Notes: generated by a model from the sequence alone, not told the origin. 64,000 nt of DNA from Acidimicrobiales bacterium (GCA_033344915.1 JAWPML010000001.1:720369-784368); one strand, 5' to 3'. Shown: positions 35,637 to 44,363, counted from the stretch's first letter. Numbers and translations: made by a program.

Positions 35637-36896
35637 CTACGACTCGCCCTTGCGGTAGGGGAGGCCGGCGGTGGCGGGCATGCGGAGGCGCTGCGAGAAG
35701 AACGTGAGGACGAGCAGCACGGTGACGAAGGGAAGGATGTCGACGAACCAGTCCGCCACCGAGTCCGACGTGAAGTACCAGATCAGACTCCCGAGCCCGA
35801 TGCCGCCGGCGAGGATCGTGTCGGTCCAGTTCCGCTTGGCGGCGTTGTTCGCGGCGACGGCCACGAGGATCAGCCCGGCCACGAGGAGCAGGAGATGCGT
35901 GGAGTTGGCGTCGCCGACCTCGCGCAGCCCGAGGGCCCGTGGAAACCCGAACAGGAGGGCGCCGGCCATCACCCCGGCCGGGCGCCAGTTGCCGACGATG
36001 AGCGCGGACAGGCCGATGAAGCCCATCGAGTTCGTCGATCCCTCCTGGTAGATGCCGCCCAGCTCCGGCGTGGCGATGAAGGCACCGCCGAAGCCGGCGA
36101 GGGCACCCGAGAGGATGACGGCCGCGTACTTGTAGGCGTAGATGTTGATGCCCTGGGTCTCGCCGGCGGTCGGATGCTCGCCACAGATGCGAACCCGCAG
36201 CCCGAACCGCGTGCGCCAGATCACGAAACTGATGACGGGCACCAACGCATAGGCGACGACCGTGAAGATGCTCAGGTTGAACGTCAGCCCGCGCGCGACC
36301 TCCGTGAGGTCGGAGATCGCGAACCAGTTCCGTTCGTTGAACCACCCGAGTATGTCGGGGGTCGTCCAGCCGAAGAGATCACCGCCCGACAGGAACGGGA
36401 AGGTGAACTTGCCCGCCGAATCGAGCCGCGGTGACTGGGTGATCGATCCGCCCTCGTAGTCGTCGAAGATCTCCAGGGACAGGTAGCGGGTGACCGCCGG
36501 CGCCGCGATGAGCACGGCCACACCGCTGATGATCTGGTCGACACCGAACGACACCGTGGCGATGGCGTGGACGAGCGCGGCCAGGGCGCCGCCGAGGATG
36601 CCGATGGCGAGTCCGGCCCAGGGTCCGTAGTTCACGGTGCCCCAGGCGCCGAACCACATGCCGATGATCATCATGCCGTCGAGACCGATGTTGACGACGC
36701 CCGCTCGCTCGGCGAACAGGCCGCCGAGGCCCGCCAGCATGATCGGCGCCGCCCATCGCAGCATGGCCCCGACCTGACCTTCGGTGGTGAGGCCGTGGTT
36801 GTCCGTGACGAACTCGAGCAGCGACAGGGCGAGCACGCCGACGGCGGCGAGGATCATCCACCGGACGGGGGTGCGGAGTTGGTGCCAGGAGCTCAT
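35637..36896 (-). CDS. Nucleoside-type ABC transporter permease (second subunit)
   Basis: A 419-residue BPD_transp_2 permease with about ten membrane helices. Markers are the conserved GLFAERAGVVNIGLDGMM near the N-terminus and RICGEHPTAGETQGINIYAYK, the cytoplasmic loop touching the ATPase. This subunit pairs with the 382-residue permease upstream, as in BMP-linked nucleoside importers. An insertion of ~50 residues (around EDYEGGSITQSP-like residues to NERNWF) forms an extracytoplasmic loop. The ATG at 36896 overlaps the upstream permease stop. Confidence 0.9.
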   Translation of the reverse strand: MSSWHQLRTPVRWMILAAVGVLALSLLEFVTDNHGLTTEGQVGAMLRWAAPIMLAGLGGLFAERAGVVNIGLDGMMIIGMWFGAWGTVNYGPWAGLAIGILGGALAALVHAIATVSFGVDQIISGVAVLIAAPAVTRYLSLEIFDDYEGGSITQSPRLDSAGKFTFPFLSGGDLFGWTTPDILGWFNERNWFAISDLTEVARGLTFNLSIFTVVAYALVPVISFVIWRTRFGLRVRICGEHPTAGETQGINIYAYKYAAVILSGALAGFGGAFIATPELGGIYQEGSTNSMGFIGLSALIVGNWRPAGVMAGALLFGFPRALGLREVGDANSTHLLLLVAGLILVAVAANNAAKRNWTDTILAGGIGLGSLIWYFTSDSVADWFVDILPFVTVLLVLTFFSQRLRMPATAGLPYRKGES

Positions 36897-38041
36897 GCCT
36901 CGACCTCCACGAGCCGAGCAGCGGCTCTGGCGGCCTCGTCCCGGCGGCGGATCCGGTGCACGACCTCGTAGCCGATCACCACCGTGAGGAGGATGACGCC
37001 CCGCATGATGTCGATGATCTCCTTGGGGGCTGCCGCGGTGATCTGGAGGATGTCGGACGACGCCTCGAGGAAGGCCCAGAGCAGGGCGCCCACCGCGATT
37101 CCCGCCGGATGGTTCCGCCCCAGAAGGGCGATGCCGATGCCGTTGAAGCCGAGGCCACCGACGAAGTTCGGGTTGTAGCGACCCTTGTCCATGATCTCGG
37201 CGATGCCGACCAGACCGGCGATGCCGCCCGACAGCAGCATCGCCGTGAGCGCCATCCGCCGCGGCGGCACCCCACCGGCTCGGGCGGCGAACGGGTTGGC
37301 GCCGCTGGCCTGGAGCTCGAAACCGAAGATCGTGCGGTTCAGGAGCACGTGGTAGAAGACGCCGACCGCGATCGCGATGAGCAGGACACCGGTGAGCTCG
37401 TTGGTGCCGCGGAGGTCGACGAAGAGCTCCGGGAACCAGGTGAGGGTGGGCAGGATTCCGGTGCTCTCGATCGGCTCCGTGCCGACACCGACGACCGGGA
37501 TCTCGCCTTCGGCCTGCCAGGTACGCACCAGCCAGGCGATGAGCCCGAGCGCCACACCGTTGAGCATGATGGTGCCGATGACCTCGTTGACCCCGCGGTG
37601 GGTGTAGAGCACGCCGGCGAGACCCGACCAAGCGGCGCCGACGAGCATGGCGACGACGATGATCACGGCGATGTGGAGGAACCCGGGCAGCGCGATGGCG
37701 CCGCCGACGTAGGCGGCGAAGATCGCGGCCATGCGGTACTGGCCCTCCACGCCGATGTTGAACAGGTTCATCTTGAAGCCGATGGCTGCCGCGACCCCGG
37801 AGATGTAGAGCGGTGTCGCCCGGTTGAACATCGAGACGATGGTCTCCGGTTTCGAGGCGTGCTCGAACATGTCCGCGTACGCCGCGAACGGGTCGCTGCC
37901 CGCGATGAACAGCATGAGCGTGGCGGCGACCACGGAGAAGACGACGGCGCCGAGCGGCGCGGCGAGCGCCATCGTGAGCCGGCGCCGGGTGGAGTCCTCC
38001 ACCGCGACGACGGCAGCCGGTTGGTGGGCGACGTCGGTCAT
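36893..38041 (-). CDS. Nucleoside-type ABC transporter permease (first subunit)
   Basis: A 382-residue permease of the branched-chain amino acid/nucleoside BPD_transp_2 family. The signature is GFKMNLFNIGVEGQYRMAA. The coupling loop is QASGANPFAARAGGVPPRRM. About ten membrane helices are visible. The C-terminus is basic then acidic. It starts at ATG 38041, which overlaps the ATPase stop (38038-38040), and its own stop overlaps the second permease. Confidence 0.9.
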   Translation of the reverse strand: MTDVAHQPAAVVAVEDSTRRRLTMALAAPLGAVVFSVVAATLMLFIAGSDPFAAYADMFEHASKPETIVSMFNRATPLYISGVAAAIGFKMNLFNIGVEGQYRMAAIFAAYVGGAIALPGFLHIAVIIVVAMLVGAAWSGLAGVLYTHRGVNEVIGTIMLNGVALGLIAWLVRTWQAEGEIPVVGVGTEPIESTGILPTLTWFPELFVDLRGTNELTGVLLIAIAVGVFYHVLLNRTIFGFELQASGANPFAARAGGVPPRRMALTAMLLSGGIAGLVGIAEIMDKGRYNPNFVGGLGFNGIGIALLGRNHPAGIAVGALLWAFLEASSDILQITAAAPKEIIDIMRGVILLTVVIGYEVVHRIRRRDEAARAAARLVEVEA

Positions 38042-39549
38042 ACTGCGGCTCCCGTCATGTAGCTGCCGAGATCTCGGGGCGTGATGGAGGCGGGGTCCAG
38101 TTCGGCGACGAGACGACCCTTGTACATGACCAGGATCGTGTCGGACAGCCCGATCAGTTCGTCGAGGTCGGCGGAGATCAGAAGGGTGGCCATGCCCTGG
38201 GCCCGGGCCGCCCGGATGTGGTCCCACACGGCCGCCTGGGCGCCGACGTCGATGCCCCGGGTCGGGTGCGAGGCGATGAGCACGTCGGGTTCGGCGGTCA
38301 TCTCCCGGCCCACGATCAGCTTTTGCTGATTGCCGCCGGAGAGCGCCAGCGCGGCGACGTGGATGTCGGGGGTGCGCACGTCGAAGCGCTCCCGGATCTG
38401 TTCCGTGGTGCTCTGGGCGCCCTGCCGGTTGAACCAGATGCCCTGGGCGTAGGGCGGCTTCATCTGGTGTCCCAGGGCGGCGTTGGTCCACAGCGGCGCC
38501 TCGAGGAGCAGTCCCTCCTCGTGGCGGTCCTGGGGGATGTAGCCGATCCCGTTGCCGCGCCGGTGACGGACCGATTCGTGCGAGATGTCGTTGCCCATCA
38601 ACTCGATGGAGCCGGTCTCGGGACGCTCCGTGCCGATGATGGCCTCGACGAGTTCGGTCTGGCCGTTGCCCTCGACCCCGGCGATGCCGACGACCTCGCC
38701 ACGATGGATCCGGAGGCTGACATCGTCGACGACCGCCCGATCGTCCGCGTCGCGGACCGTGAGGCCGGTGACCGCGAGGGCGACCTCGCCGGTCACGGTC
38801 GACTGGGTGGTCTCCGGCGTCGGGAGCTCGGAACCGACCATGAGCTCCGCGAGGTCACCGGTGGTCACCTCGTCGGGCTTCACCGTTGCGACGGTTCGCC
38901 CTTGGCGGAGCACGGTGATCGTGTCGGCGATCTCGAGCACTTCCTCGAGCTTGTGGTCGATGAACAGGATCGTGGCGCCGTCGGCCTTCAGTTCACGCAT
39001 GTTGCGGAACAGTTCGTCGACCTCCTGTGGGACGAGCACCGCGGTGGGCTCGTCGAGGATCAGGATCTTCGCGCCGCGGTAGAGCACCTTGATGATCTCG
39101 ACCCGCTGACGTTCGCCGACCTCGAGCTCTTCGACGAACTCGTCGGGGTCGATCTCGAGGCCGTAGGCGGACCCGACCTCCGTCAGGTGCCGTTTGGCGT
39201 CGGCCCGGTCGATGATGCCGCCACTCACGGTCGGCTCGGCCCCGAGGATCACGTTCTCGAGCACGCTGAGGTTGCCGGCCAGCATGAAGTGCTGATGGAC
39301 CATGCCGATGCCGGCTTCGATGGCGTCGGCCGGCGAGGTGAAGTTCACCTCGGTGCCGTTCACGGCCATCGTGCCTTCGTCGGCCGGCTGCATGCCGTAG
39401 AGGATCTTCATCAGCGTGGACTTGCCGGCGCCGTTCTCGCCGCAGATCGCGTGGATCTCGCCCTGCTCGACGGCGAGGTTCACGTCGTCGTTGGCGACCA
39501 CGCCGGGAAAGCGCTTCGTGATGCCCTTGAGTTCGATGGCGAGCGCCAC
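38038..39549 (-). CDS. Nucleoside-type ABC transporter ATPase, two nucleotide-binding domains
   Basis: A 503-residue tandem ATPase. Domain 1 has Walker A GENGAGKST, signature LEVGERQRVEI and Walker B ILILDEPTAVL. Domain 2 has the degenerate Walker A GVEGNGQTE, intact signature LSGGNQQKLIVGREM and SHPTRGIDVGAQ, as usual in this group. The best match in layout is the ATPase of BMP/PnrA guanosine-type importers. GTG 39549 is chosen because AAGGAGG lies 5 nt upstream; a GTG at 39582 would place the start near the hairpin at 39585-39611. Confidence 0.92.
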   Translation of the reverse strand: MALAIELKGITKRFPGVVANDDVNLAVEQGEIHAICGENGAGKSTLMKILYGMQPADEGTMAVNGTEVNFTSPADAIEAGIGMVHQHFMLAGNLSVLENVILGAEPTVSGGIIDRADAKRHLTEVGSAYGLEIDPDEFVEELEVGERQRVEIIKVLYRGAKILILDEPTAVLVPQEVDELFRNMRELKADGATILFIDHKLEEVLEIADTITVLRQGRTVATVKPDEVTTGDLAELMVGSELPTPETTQSTVTGEVALAVTGLTVRDADDRAVVDDVSLRIHRGEVVGIAGVEGNGQTELVEAIIGTERPETGSIELMGNDISHESVRHRRGNGIGYIPQDRHEEGLLLEAPLWTNAALGHQMKPPYAQGIWFNRQGAQSTTEQIRERFDVRTPDIHVAALALSGGNQQKLIVGREMTAEPDVLIASHPTRGIDVGAQAAVWDHIRAARAQGMATLLISADLDELIGLSDTILVMYKGRLVAELDPASITPRDLGSYMTGAAV

Positions 39550-39584
39550 CCGGTCCTCCTTCGCGTCCCGTGCCAAAACCACAA

Positions 39585-39611
39585 CGGGGCCGGGAATGTA
39601 TCCCGGCCCCG
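39585..39611 (-). terminator. Strong hairpin between the BMP lipoprotein and ATPase genes
   Basis: CGGGGCCGGGA (39585-39595) pairs perfectly with TCCCGGCCCCG (39601-39611), 5-nt loop. On the minus strand it is followed by TTGTGGTTTT, a weak U-rich tail. It probably attenuates read-through so that more binding protein than ATPase is made. Confidence 0.7.
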
Positions 39612-39636
39612 CTGCTACGTCATCTGGATCGACGGA

Positions 39637-40698
39637 TCAGGCGTCGGCCGGATCGGTCGGAACGACGATGTCGCCATCGATGATCTGCTGCTTGAAGTCC
39701 TCGAGCGTGGCGATCACGTCCTCCGGCAGGAAGTCGCCGGAGGTGGAGTAGCCCACGCCGTCGACCGAGAGGTCGTAGCGCTGCTCGCCCGGACCGAAGT
39801 CGCCGTCGAGGTGGGCCTTGATGATCTCGTAGACGGCCACGTCGACACGCTTCAGCATCGAGGTGAGGACGAACTCCTGCACCTCGGCACCCACGGTGTT
39901 GTACTGATCGGAGTCGACGCCGATGCCCCAGACCTTCGAGCCGGACGCCTCGGTGTGCTCCTTGGCGGCGGCGAACATGCCGGCGCCGGTGCCACCGGCG
40001 GCGTGGTAGATGACGTCAGCGCCACCTTCGTAGATCGCCAGGGCGGTCTCGCGGCCGGCAGCCGGGTCGTTGAAGCCGTCGAAGTTCGGGAACTCGGTGA
40101 TGTACTCCGAGATGATCTCGATGTCCGGGTTCACGGCCTTCGCGCCGGCGATGTACCCGGCCTCGAACTTCTCGATGAGGCCGAAGCAGCACACGCCGCC
40201 GATGAAGCCGATCGTGCCCGTCTCGCTCATGGAGGCCGCAGCGGCGCCCACGAGATAGGAGCCCTGCTCCTCGGAGAAGACGAGTCCGGCGATGTTGTCG
40301 GCGTAGGGAGCCGGCGCGTCGCCCGAGAAGTCGAGCATCGAGGAGTCGATGACGCCGAAGTTGGTCTCCGGGTTCGCCCCGCCCACCGCGGCGGCGTCGG
40401 CCTCGAAGAGGAAGCCGACGGCGATCACGATGTCGCTGGCGTCCGCCTGCAACTGGAGCAGCTCGGCTCGGTTGGAGCCGTCGTCGTTGGGCGAGACCTT
40501 CGAGATCTCGACGTTGAGCTCCTCAGCCGCACGGTTGAGGCCGGCCGCAGCCGAGTCGTTGAACGACTGGTCGCCCTCGCCACCGATGTCGAACACGAGG
40601 CCAACAGAGCCTGCCGGTCCGTCGTCATCGCCACACGCGGCGGCGATGAGCGAGAAAGCCATCATCACGCTCAGAAGCAGTAGAAGTCGCTTGCGCAT
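39637..40698 (-). CDS. BMP family nucleoside-binding lipoprotein
   Basis: Substrate-binding protein of a BMP/PnrA-type ABC importer, 353 residues. A lipoprotein signal peptide ends in the lipobox IAAAC at about residue 22. The family motif VGLVFDIGGEGDQSFNDSA follows. The ligand pocket region includes GFIGGVCCFGLIEKFEAGY and AAGGTGAGMF. BMP proteins bind purine nucleosides in spirochaetes and streptococci. The neighbouring add, upp and queuosine-salvage genes support a nucleoside ligand. The ATG has CTGGAGGGAAA upstream, so the gene is leadered. Confidence 0.92.
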   Translation of the reverse strand: MRKRLLLLLSVMMAFSLIAAACGDDDGPAGSVGLVFDIGGEGDQSFNDSAAAGLNRAAEELNVEISKVSPNDDGSNRAELLQLQADASDIVIAVGFLFEADAAAVGGANPETNFGVIDSSMLDFSGDAPAPYADNIAGLVFSEEQGSYLVGAAAASMSETGTIGFIGGVCCFGLIEKFEAGYIAGAKAVNPDIEIISEYITEFPNFDGFNDPAAGRETALAIYEGGADVIYHAAGGTGAGMFAAAKEHTEASGSKVWGIGVDSDQYNTVGAEVQEFVLTSMLKRVDVAVYEIIKAHLDGDFGPGEQRYDLSVDGVGYSTSGDFLPEDVIATLEDFKQQIIDGDIVVPTDPADA

Positions 40699-40817
40699 TT
40701 TCCCTCCAGTTACCGCTCGACGGCGGTGGTGTACGTATCGCAGGAACCGCGCAGCTCCTCCGATGGTGGATGAACCGTATCCCGCGCGATCGTGCGCTGC
40801 CTCGTTCTTCGATCCCG

Positions 40818-40837
40818 ATTCCGGGATTCCCCGGAAT
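40818..40837. other. Hairpin between the queuosine-salvage and BMP genes
   Basis: ATTCCGGG (40818-40825) and CCCGGAAT (40830-40837) enclose the loop ATTC, 13 nt beyond the queuosine-salvage stop on the minus strand. It may end that transcript. The remaining ~120 nt before BMP hold its leader, in which I see no known riboswitch. Confidence 0.45.
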
Positions 40838-40849
40838 TCCGCGGTGCAT

Positions 40850-41803
40850 TCAGTAGAAGACGCAGCGGCAACGATGGCGGGGAACGGCCTTGTACCGGGG
40901 GCCGGCGCCGAGGTTCCAGAGGACGTTGTCGAGGTCGCCACTGGTGATCCGCGTGCCTTCCGCGGCGAGTTCGTCGCGGAGCAGTTCGACCGCGTGGAGT
41001 CCGCAGGCCCGGATCTCGACCTCCTCGGGCGACCCGACGGCGATGTCCTCGACCGCTTCGATCCGGGCGACGAGCTCGTCGTCCAAGTGCAGCACCCCTT
41101 CGACCCGCAGCACGTGGGGAACGAGATTGTCGGGGAACATGGTCAGCTCGGACCGATCCGTGAACCGGCCGGGCCCGTCGCCGTCGAACGCGACGGCGAG
41201 ATCCTGCACCGTGATCTGGGCCCGCTTGTAGAGGAGTACCTCGCCCGCCGCGGGGTGCGTGTGCACGTCGTGGAAGAACGGCATCTCGTCGAGCATCGTG
41301 ACGAGCGTGGCCGCCGACCCGTCGGCCTTGGCGACCGCCGCGGCGAACGAACCGTCGCCGTGGCGCTCGACCCACGCGGCGAGGTCGTGCCAGGCGGTGA
41401 TGAACAGCTGCATCAGCTCGTGGGCCGGACCGCCGTCGAGCGTCTGTTGGAACGTGGCCGCAGCGTCGTCGATCGTCCAGCGGGCGAGCCGGTCCGCGGT
41501 GAGTGCCCCGGTGTCGGCCACGAGATCGCGCAGCGACGTCGCGATGGTGTGGTAGCCGGACATCCCCGGTCGCTTGTGGAGGTGGGGGAAGTAGCCGCTC
41601 CCGAAGTTGATGGCGTCGAGCGCAAGGACGAACGCGGTGGCGGACTCCTCGGATCCCATCCGCGCCTGACCGGGGTCGTTCTGCGGCCCGTCGAGGTCGA
41701 TCTCCGCGGCGAACCCCGCCACCCGCCCACGATCTATGGTCACGAAACGGGCGTGTTCGGCGACCGCCGCGCACGACGAGCGGATGTCATCGAAGATCGT
41801 CAC
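40850..41803 (-). CDS. Queuosine salvage protein (DUF2419, Qng1-like glycosidase)
   Basis: A 317-residue DUF2419/Q_salvage protein. Matching segments are LALDAINFGSGYFP, LTMFPDNLVPHVLRVEGVL, GSPEEVEIRACGLHAVELLRDEL and the terminal RHRCRCVFY. Eukaryotic and some bacterial members are queuosine 5'-phosphate N-glycosidases that free queuine for tRNA modification. The transferase gene (tgt) is not in this window. GTG 41803 overlaps the stop of the monooxygenase-like gene (GTGA). An upstream extension would be read-through of that gene. It lies directly upstream of the nucleoside transporter operon, same strand. Confidence 0.85.
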   Translation of the reverse strand: MTIFDDIRSSCAAVAEHARFVTIDRGRVAGFAAEIDLDGPQNDPGQARMGSEESATAFVLALDAINFGSGYFPHLHKRPGMSGYHTIATSLRDLVADTGALTADRLARWTIDDAAATFQQTLDGGPAHELMQLFITAWHDLAAWVERHGDGSFAAAVAKADGSAATLVTMLDEMPFFHDVHTHPAAGEVLLYKRAQITVQDLAVAFDGDGPGRFTDRSELTMFPDNLVPHVLRVEGVLHLDDELVARIEAVEDIAVGSPEEVEIRACGLHAVELLRDELAAEGTRITSGDLDNVLWNLGAGPRYKAVPRHRCRCVFY

Positions 41804-42132
41804 GGGAACGAACGCGCCCGCTCGACGCGGCCGACCCGCAGCTCGTACCACTCGTACCAGTCGCTTCGGCCGTGGGCCTGCACGTCGAGGTGCTCGGGGT
41901 GGCGACGCCATTCGGCGATGGCGTCCTCGGACGCCCAGTAGGAGACCGTGATGCCGGTGCCGTCCCCCGAGCGGGCCGACTCGATGCCCAGGTACCCGGG
42001 AATAGTCGAGGCGAGGTCCTCCATCCGCGCCGCCGCGGCGTTGTAGGCCGCGTCCACGCCCTCGTCGCCCCATCCGGCCCGCCGGTTCGTGAACACGACG
42101 GCGTAGTAGGGGGGTTCGGGCGTGGTGGTCAT
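41800..42132 (-). CDS. Antibiotic biosynthesis monooxygenase (ABM) domain protein
   Basis: A 110-residue ferredoxin-like ABM-family protein. PYYAVVFTNRRAG forms the first strand. The middle MEDLASTIPGYLGIESARS and ITVSYWASEDAIAEWRRHPEHL are the typical core with the tryptophan of SYW. Members include quinol and heme monooxygenases; no function can be assigned. Encoded just upstream of, and overlapping, the queuosine-salvage gene, which links their translation. Confidence 0.82.
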   Translation of the reverse strand: MTTTPEPPYYAVVFTNRRAGWGDEGVDAAYNAAAARMEDLASTIPGYLGIESARSGDGTGITVSYWASEDAIAEWRRHPEHLDVQAHGRSDWYEWYELRVGRVERARSFP

Positions 42133-42138
42133 GGCGCG

Positions 42139-42144
42139 ACCGTA
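42139..42144 (-). promoter_or_regulatory. -10 element (TACGGT) of the ABM-qng1 pair, leaderless type
   Basis: On the minus strand TACGGT ends 6 nt before the ATG at 42132. Confidence 0.5.
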
Positions 42145-42148
42145 GAGG

Positions 42149-43609
42149 TCACAGGCCCCGCGCTCGGCGCCAATTCGCGTAGCGGGCCATCAGGTCGAGC
42201 GAGCGGATCGCCCGCCCGGCCGACGCGTGGCACATGCGCCCGGCGGCCCGCACGGCGGCGGGGCCGGCGTTGTCGGGCCGGGCGTTCGCGAGTTCGGTGG
42301 CGATGAGCACGGGTGTGCCGGTGCGGGCCGCGATCTCGGCCGCGGCCTCGGCGTAGCGGGCGTCCTGGCGTTCGTGGAAACCGACGATGCGCTCCAGGCC
42401 GTGGTCCGGGTAGAACCCGCCCTCGCGCAGCATGGACGCGGTGTTCGACTGGATCCCGAGGCCGAGGAAGAGCACGCCGTCCACGTCGGGGTGCGCCGCC
42501 GCGAGCTCGAGGATCTCGGGCACCGTGTCGCGGGTCTCGCCGCCGGCCATGTCGATCGGATTGTTCTTCGACCAGCGGGGCGGGAGTTTCTCGTCGATCG
42601 CGGCGTAGAGGTCGTCGGGGAGCGCGACCGCGGTCAGGCGGGTGTCGGCCATGGCATCCACGGCGGCAACACCCCAGCCGCCGACGGTCGTGACGACCAC
42701 CACGCGGTTGCCCTGCGGGAGCGGCTGGGTGGCGAGGGTGGCCGCGGCTTCGAACCCCTCCTCGACGTCGCGAGCCCGGATCAGGCCGGCCTGGCGGCAC
42801 ATGCCGTCGAACACGGCATCATCGGAGGCGAGTGCGCCGGTGTGGGAGGCCGCGGCCCGCGCGCCCGCATCGGAGGCGCCGCCCTTCACGACCACCACCG
42901 GCTTGCGTTCGGCGACGGCCCGGAGGCGCTCGAACATCTCGCGGCCGTCGTCGACAGACTCCATGTAGACGAGGCAGACGTCCGTCTCGGGGTCGTCGGC
43001 GAACCATTCGACATAGTCGGCGATGCCGAGTGCCGCCGCGTTGCCGGCGGCAACCGCACGACTGACGCCCACGCCCGTGTGGTGGGCCAGGTTGAGGAAT
43101 GACGAGACGAAGTTGCCCGACTGACTCGCCACCGCGATGCGGCCGGCGGGCGCGTACGGAGCGACGATCTGGGCGCACATCTGTGACGGGGTGGACACGA
43201 CGCCCTGGCCGTTCGGGCCGGCCAACGCCACGCCGAGCTCGTCGGCCAGCGCGACGAGTCGCCGTTCGGCCTCGACTCCCTCCGGACCCGCCTCCCGGTA
43301 TCCGGCGGCGGCGAAGAACGCGGCGCGCACGCCCCGCGCGGCCGCGGCCCGGAGGAGTTCCTCGTTGACGGCCTGTGGCGTGCAGATGAACACCATGTCC
43401 GCGGCGCCGTCCGGCACCTCGTCGATCGAACCGAGCACCGACCGACCCAGCACCTCGCCGGGCTCGCGGCCGACCGGGAAGATCTCGCCCTGGTACCCGG
43501 AGGCGATCAGGTTGTGCAGCGTGACGAAGCCGAACTTTCCGGGATGGTTGGAGACGCCGGTGATGATGACGCCCTTCGGGTCGAACAGGGCGCCGAGGTC
43601 GTGACTCAT
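42149..43609 (-). CDS. ADP-forming acyl-CoA ligase, CoA-binding/succinyl-CoA synthetase-like subunit
   Basis: A 486-residue protein of the NDP-forming acyl-CoA synthetase alpha type. The CoA-binding domain (LFDPKGVIITGVSNHPGKFG) is followed by ligase domains with GPNGQGVVSTPS, SQSGNFVSSFLNLA, VVVKGGASDAGARAAASHTGAL with the phosphorylated His in the SHTGAL region, and NNPIDMAGGETRD. It converts acyl-CoA plus ADP and phosphate to acid plus ATP, or the reverse. The ATP-grasp part is on a separate upstream gene. The start overlaps that gene's stop (ATGA). Confidence 0.88.
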   Translation of the reverse strand: MSHDLGALFDPKGVIITGVSNHPGKFGFVTLHNLIASGYQGEIFPVGREPGEVLGRSVLGSIDEVPDGAADMVFICTPQAVNEELLRAAAARGVRAAFFAAAGYREAGPEGVEAERRLVALADELGVALAGPNGQGVVSTPSQMCAQIVAPYAPAGRIAVASQSGNFVSSFLNLAHHTGVGVSRAVAAGNAAALGIADYVEWFADDPETDVCLVYMESVDDGREMFERLRAVAERKPVVVVKGGASDAGARAAASHTGALASDDAVFDGMCRQAGLIRARDVEEGFEAAATLATQPLPQGNRVVVVTTVGGWGVAAVDAMADTRLTAVALPDDLYAAIDEKLPPRWSKNNPIDMAGGETRDTVPEILELAAAHPDVDGVLFLGLGIQSNTASMLREGGFYPDHGLERIVGFHERQDARYAEAAAEIAARTGTPVLIATELANARPDNAGPAAVRAAGRMCHASAGRAIRSLDLMARYANWRRARGL

Positions 43610-44283
43610 CGCGAGACCTCCGCTGCCGCCTCATCCAGCTCGACGAGCGCGTCCACGGCGACGGGCTTCCCCTCGACGATGATCAGTGGGTTCAGGTCGA
43701 TGGACCTGACGCCGGCTTCCTGCTCGCCCACCGCGGCCAGCGCCACCAGCGCCTCGATCAACGCCGCCCGATCGACCGCGGGCTCGCCGCGGAACTCGTC
43801 GAGCAGCCGCTGCGTGCCGAGATCGTCGATCATCTCCGCGGCGTCCACCTCCGAGATCGGCACGAGCCGGAAGGTCACGTCACGGATCGCCTCGGCCAGG
43901 ATCCCGCCGACGCCGACCATGATCGTCAGGCCGAACTGGGGGTCGTCGTTGAGTCCGGCGATGAGCTCCCGGTTGCCGTCGACCATGGTCGACACGAGGA
44001 CCTCGACGTCCCCGTCGTCGGGTCGGGCCGCGGCCAGGAGGTCGTCGCAGGCCTGGCGGAGCGCGTCCTCGTCGCCGAGGCGGAGCCGGACCAGCCCCCG
44101 CTCGGTCTTGTGGGCGATCGCCCGGCCGCACAGCTTCGCGACGACGGGGTAGGCGACGGTGTCGTCGGTTGCGACGGCCGCGATGACCTCGTCGGTGGAG
44201 GTGCCGGTGACGAAGGGTGACACCGGCACGCCGTGACCGGCCACGACCCGTCGGGATTCTGCTTCGGAGAGGGTGATGGACAC
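43606..44283 (-). CDS. ADP-forming acyl-CoA ligase, ATP-grasp subunit
   Basis: A 225-residue ATP-grasp domain matching the beta part of ADP-forming acetyl-CoA synthetases. Evidence: LSEAESRRVVAGHGVPVSP, YPVVAKLCGRAIAHKTERGLV, the conserved QFGLTIMVGVGGILAEAIRD and SIDLNPLIIVEGKPVAVDA. It starts at GTG 44283. Its stop overlaps the next gene, so both subunits are made together in a 1:1 complex. No candidate substrate gene is adjacent. Confidence 0.87.
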   Translation of the reverse strand: MSITLSEAESRRVVAGHGVPVSPFVTGTSTDEVIAAVATDDTVAYPVVAKLCGRAIAHKTERGLVRLRLGDEDALRQACDDLLAAARPDDGDVEVLVSTMVDGNRELIAGLNDDPQFGLTIMVGVGGILAEAIRDVTFRLVPISEVDAAEMIDDLGTQRLLDEFRGEPAVDRAALIEALVALAAVGEQEAGVRSIDLNPLIIVEGKPVAVDALVELDEAAAEVSR

Positions 44284-44363
44284 GGCAGTGGGTCTACCAC
44301 GCCGCCCGCCGCCGGGAGACCGTGGGATGGGCCGCGTCCGCGACGGTGTGTCACCATCGCCGG

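Noticed and set aside
40699-40849. Purine or preQ1 riboswitch in the BMP leader
   Set aside because: Only an 8-bp hairpin at its far end is seen; no known riboswitch core sequence could be identified by eye.
44284-44363. Operator search between the ATP-grasp subunit and the hydrolase lipoprotein
   Set aside because: No convincing palindrome or TANNNT at either start codon.
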